DNA of 5,061 bases, taken from assembly GCA_043748455.1 (NCBI GenBank), contig JAYTNF010000053.1:1-5061 (forward strand). Direction: 5' to 3'. This DNA is from JAAFKA01 sp043748455 (GTDB lineage: Bacteria > Bacteroidota > Bacteroidia > Cytophagales > Thermoflexibacteraceae). The translations under genes and the position numbers were made by a program. Numbering within the stretch: position 1 is the first letter of the stretch; every line of letters starts with the position of its first letter. Shown piece by piece: positions 4,976 through 5,061 of the stretch. The notes under the pieces are model-generated. The model was given only the letters and a program-made list of their open reading frames with translations. It was not told the origin of the DNA and did no database searches.

Positions 4976-5061
4976 ACTTTTATACGTTGGCAATGGTGCT
5001 TTTCGCACCTTGACAATCGTATAAAAGTGGTTTGCAATACGATTGTCAAGGTGCGAAAAGC
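4976..5061. repeat. Palindromic hairpin repeat, cut by the window edge
   Basis: Three related units alternate in orientation. The first hairpin pairs 4976-4999 with 5005-5028 imperfectly (two single-base bulges and one internal mismatch besides), with the tight tip GGTGC-TTTTC-GCACC. In addition, 4998-5022 is the exact reverse complement of 5037-5061 (25 bp, 14-base loop). The third unit stops at the last base of the window, so the element continues beyond it. The simplest reading is two inverted copies of one hairpin of about 50 bp, of which only half of the second copy is visible. No coding potential is seen here. Confidence 0.88.

Noticed and set aside
4976..5061. Start of a CRISPR array at the right edge
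   Set aside because: The units alternate in orientation and pair with each other, with short unequal gaps. CRISPR repeats are direct, with spacers of regular length, and no cas gene is present.

Overview
The window is an AT-rich stretch of bacterial chromosome, most likely from the Bacteroidota (Bacteroidetes). Several things point there. Stop codons are mostly TAA and no clear Shine-Dalgarno sequence precedes the start codons. TAnnTTTG-type -7 promoter motifs lie upstream of grpE and proS. The prolyl-tRNA synthetase is the archaeal/eukaryotic-like form ending in Tyr and resembles, from memory, Bacteroides ProS. The genus cannot be told from this sequence.

Layout. The left third is a plus-strand chaperone unit: grpE (125-658) then dnaJ (712-1866), the nucleotide-exchange factor and J-domain co-chaperone of DnaK. 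It ends at a perfect 52-bp palindrome (1862-1913), probably a bidirectional terminator. The rest carries three minus-strand genes, in transcription order proS (prolyl-tRNA synthetase, 4785-3310), rsmA/ksgA (16S rRNA dimethyltransferase, 3117-2314) and a 73-residue DUF1232-type membrane protein (2130-1909) that converges on dnaJ. All five coding regions look intact. The theme is protein synthesis and protein quality control, but the two halves are convergent and need not be co-regulated.

The genes are ordinary; the spaces between the minus-strand genes are not. They hold four large palindromic elements of three families: two GTCATTCTGAGC-type copies (2158-2244, 3214-3284), a REPIN-like GTAG/GTGTGGACT element (4815-4873), and an element cut by the right window edge (4976-5061+). 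In all three families two small hairpins appear to be placed head to head, so that each arm of the large palindrome can fold alone. In addition, a 62-bp sequence occurs as near-identical inverted copies tightly flanking rsmA (2256-2317 and 3126-3187); one copy contains the rsmA stop codon and the other ends 8 bp before its start codon. The grpE-dnaJ gap has no such element.

No tRNA, rRNA, CRISPR array, transposase or phage gene is visible. There is no gene-free stretch longer than 300 bases. The longest is 4786-5061, which holds two palindromes and a candidate proS promoter. I see no convincing new protein system. The best leads are the repeat architecture and the repeat-bounded rsmA.
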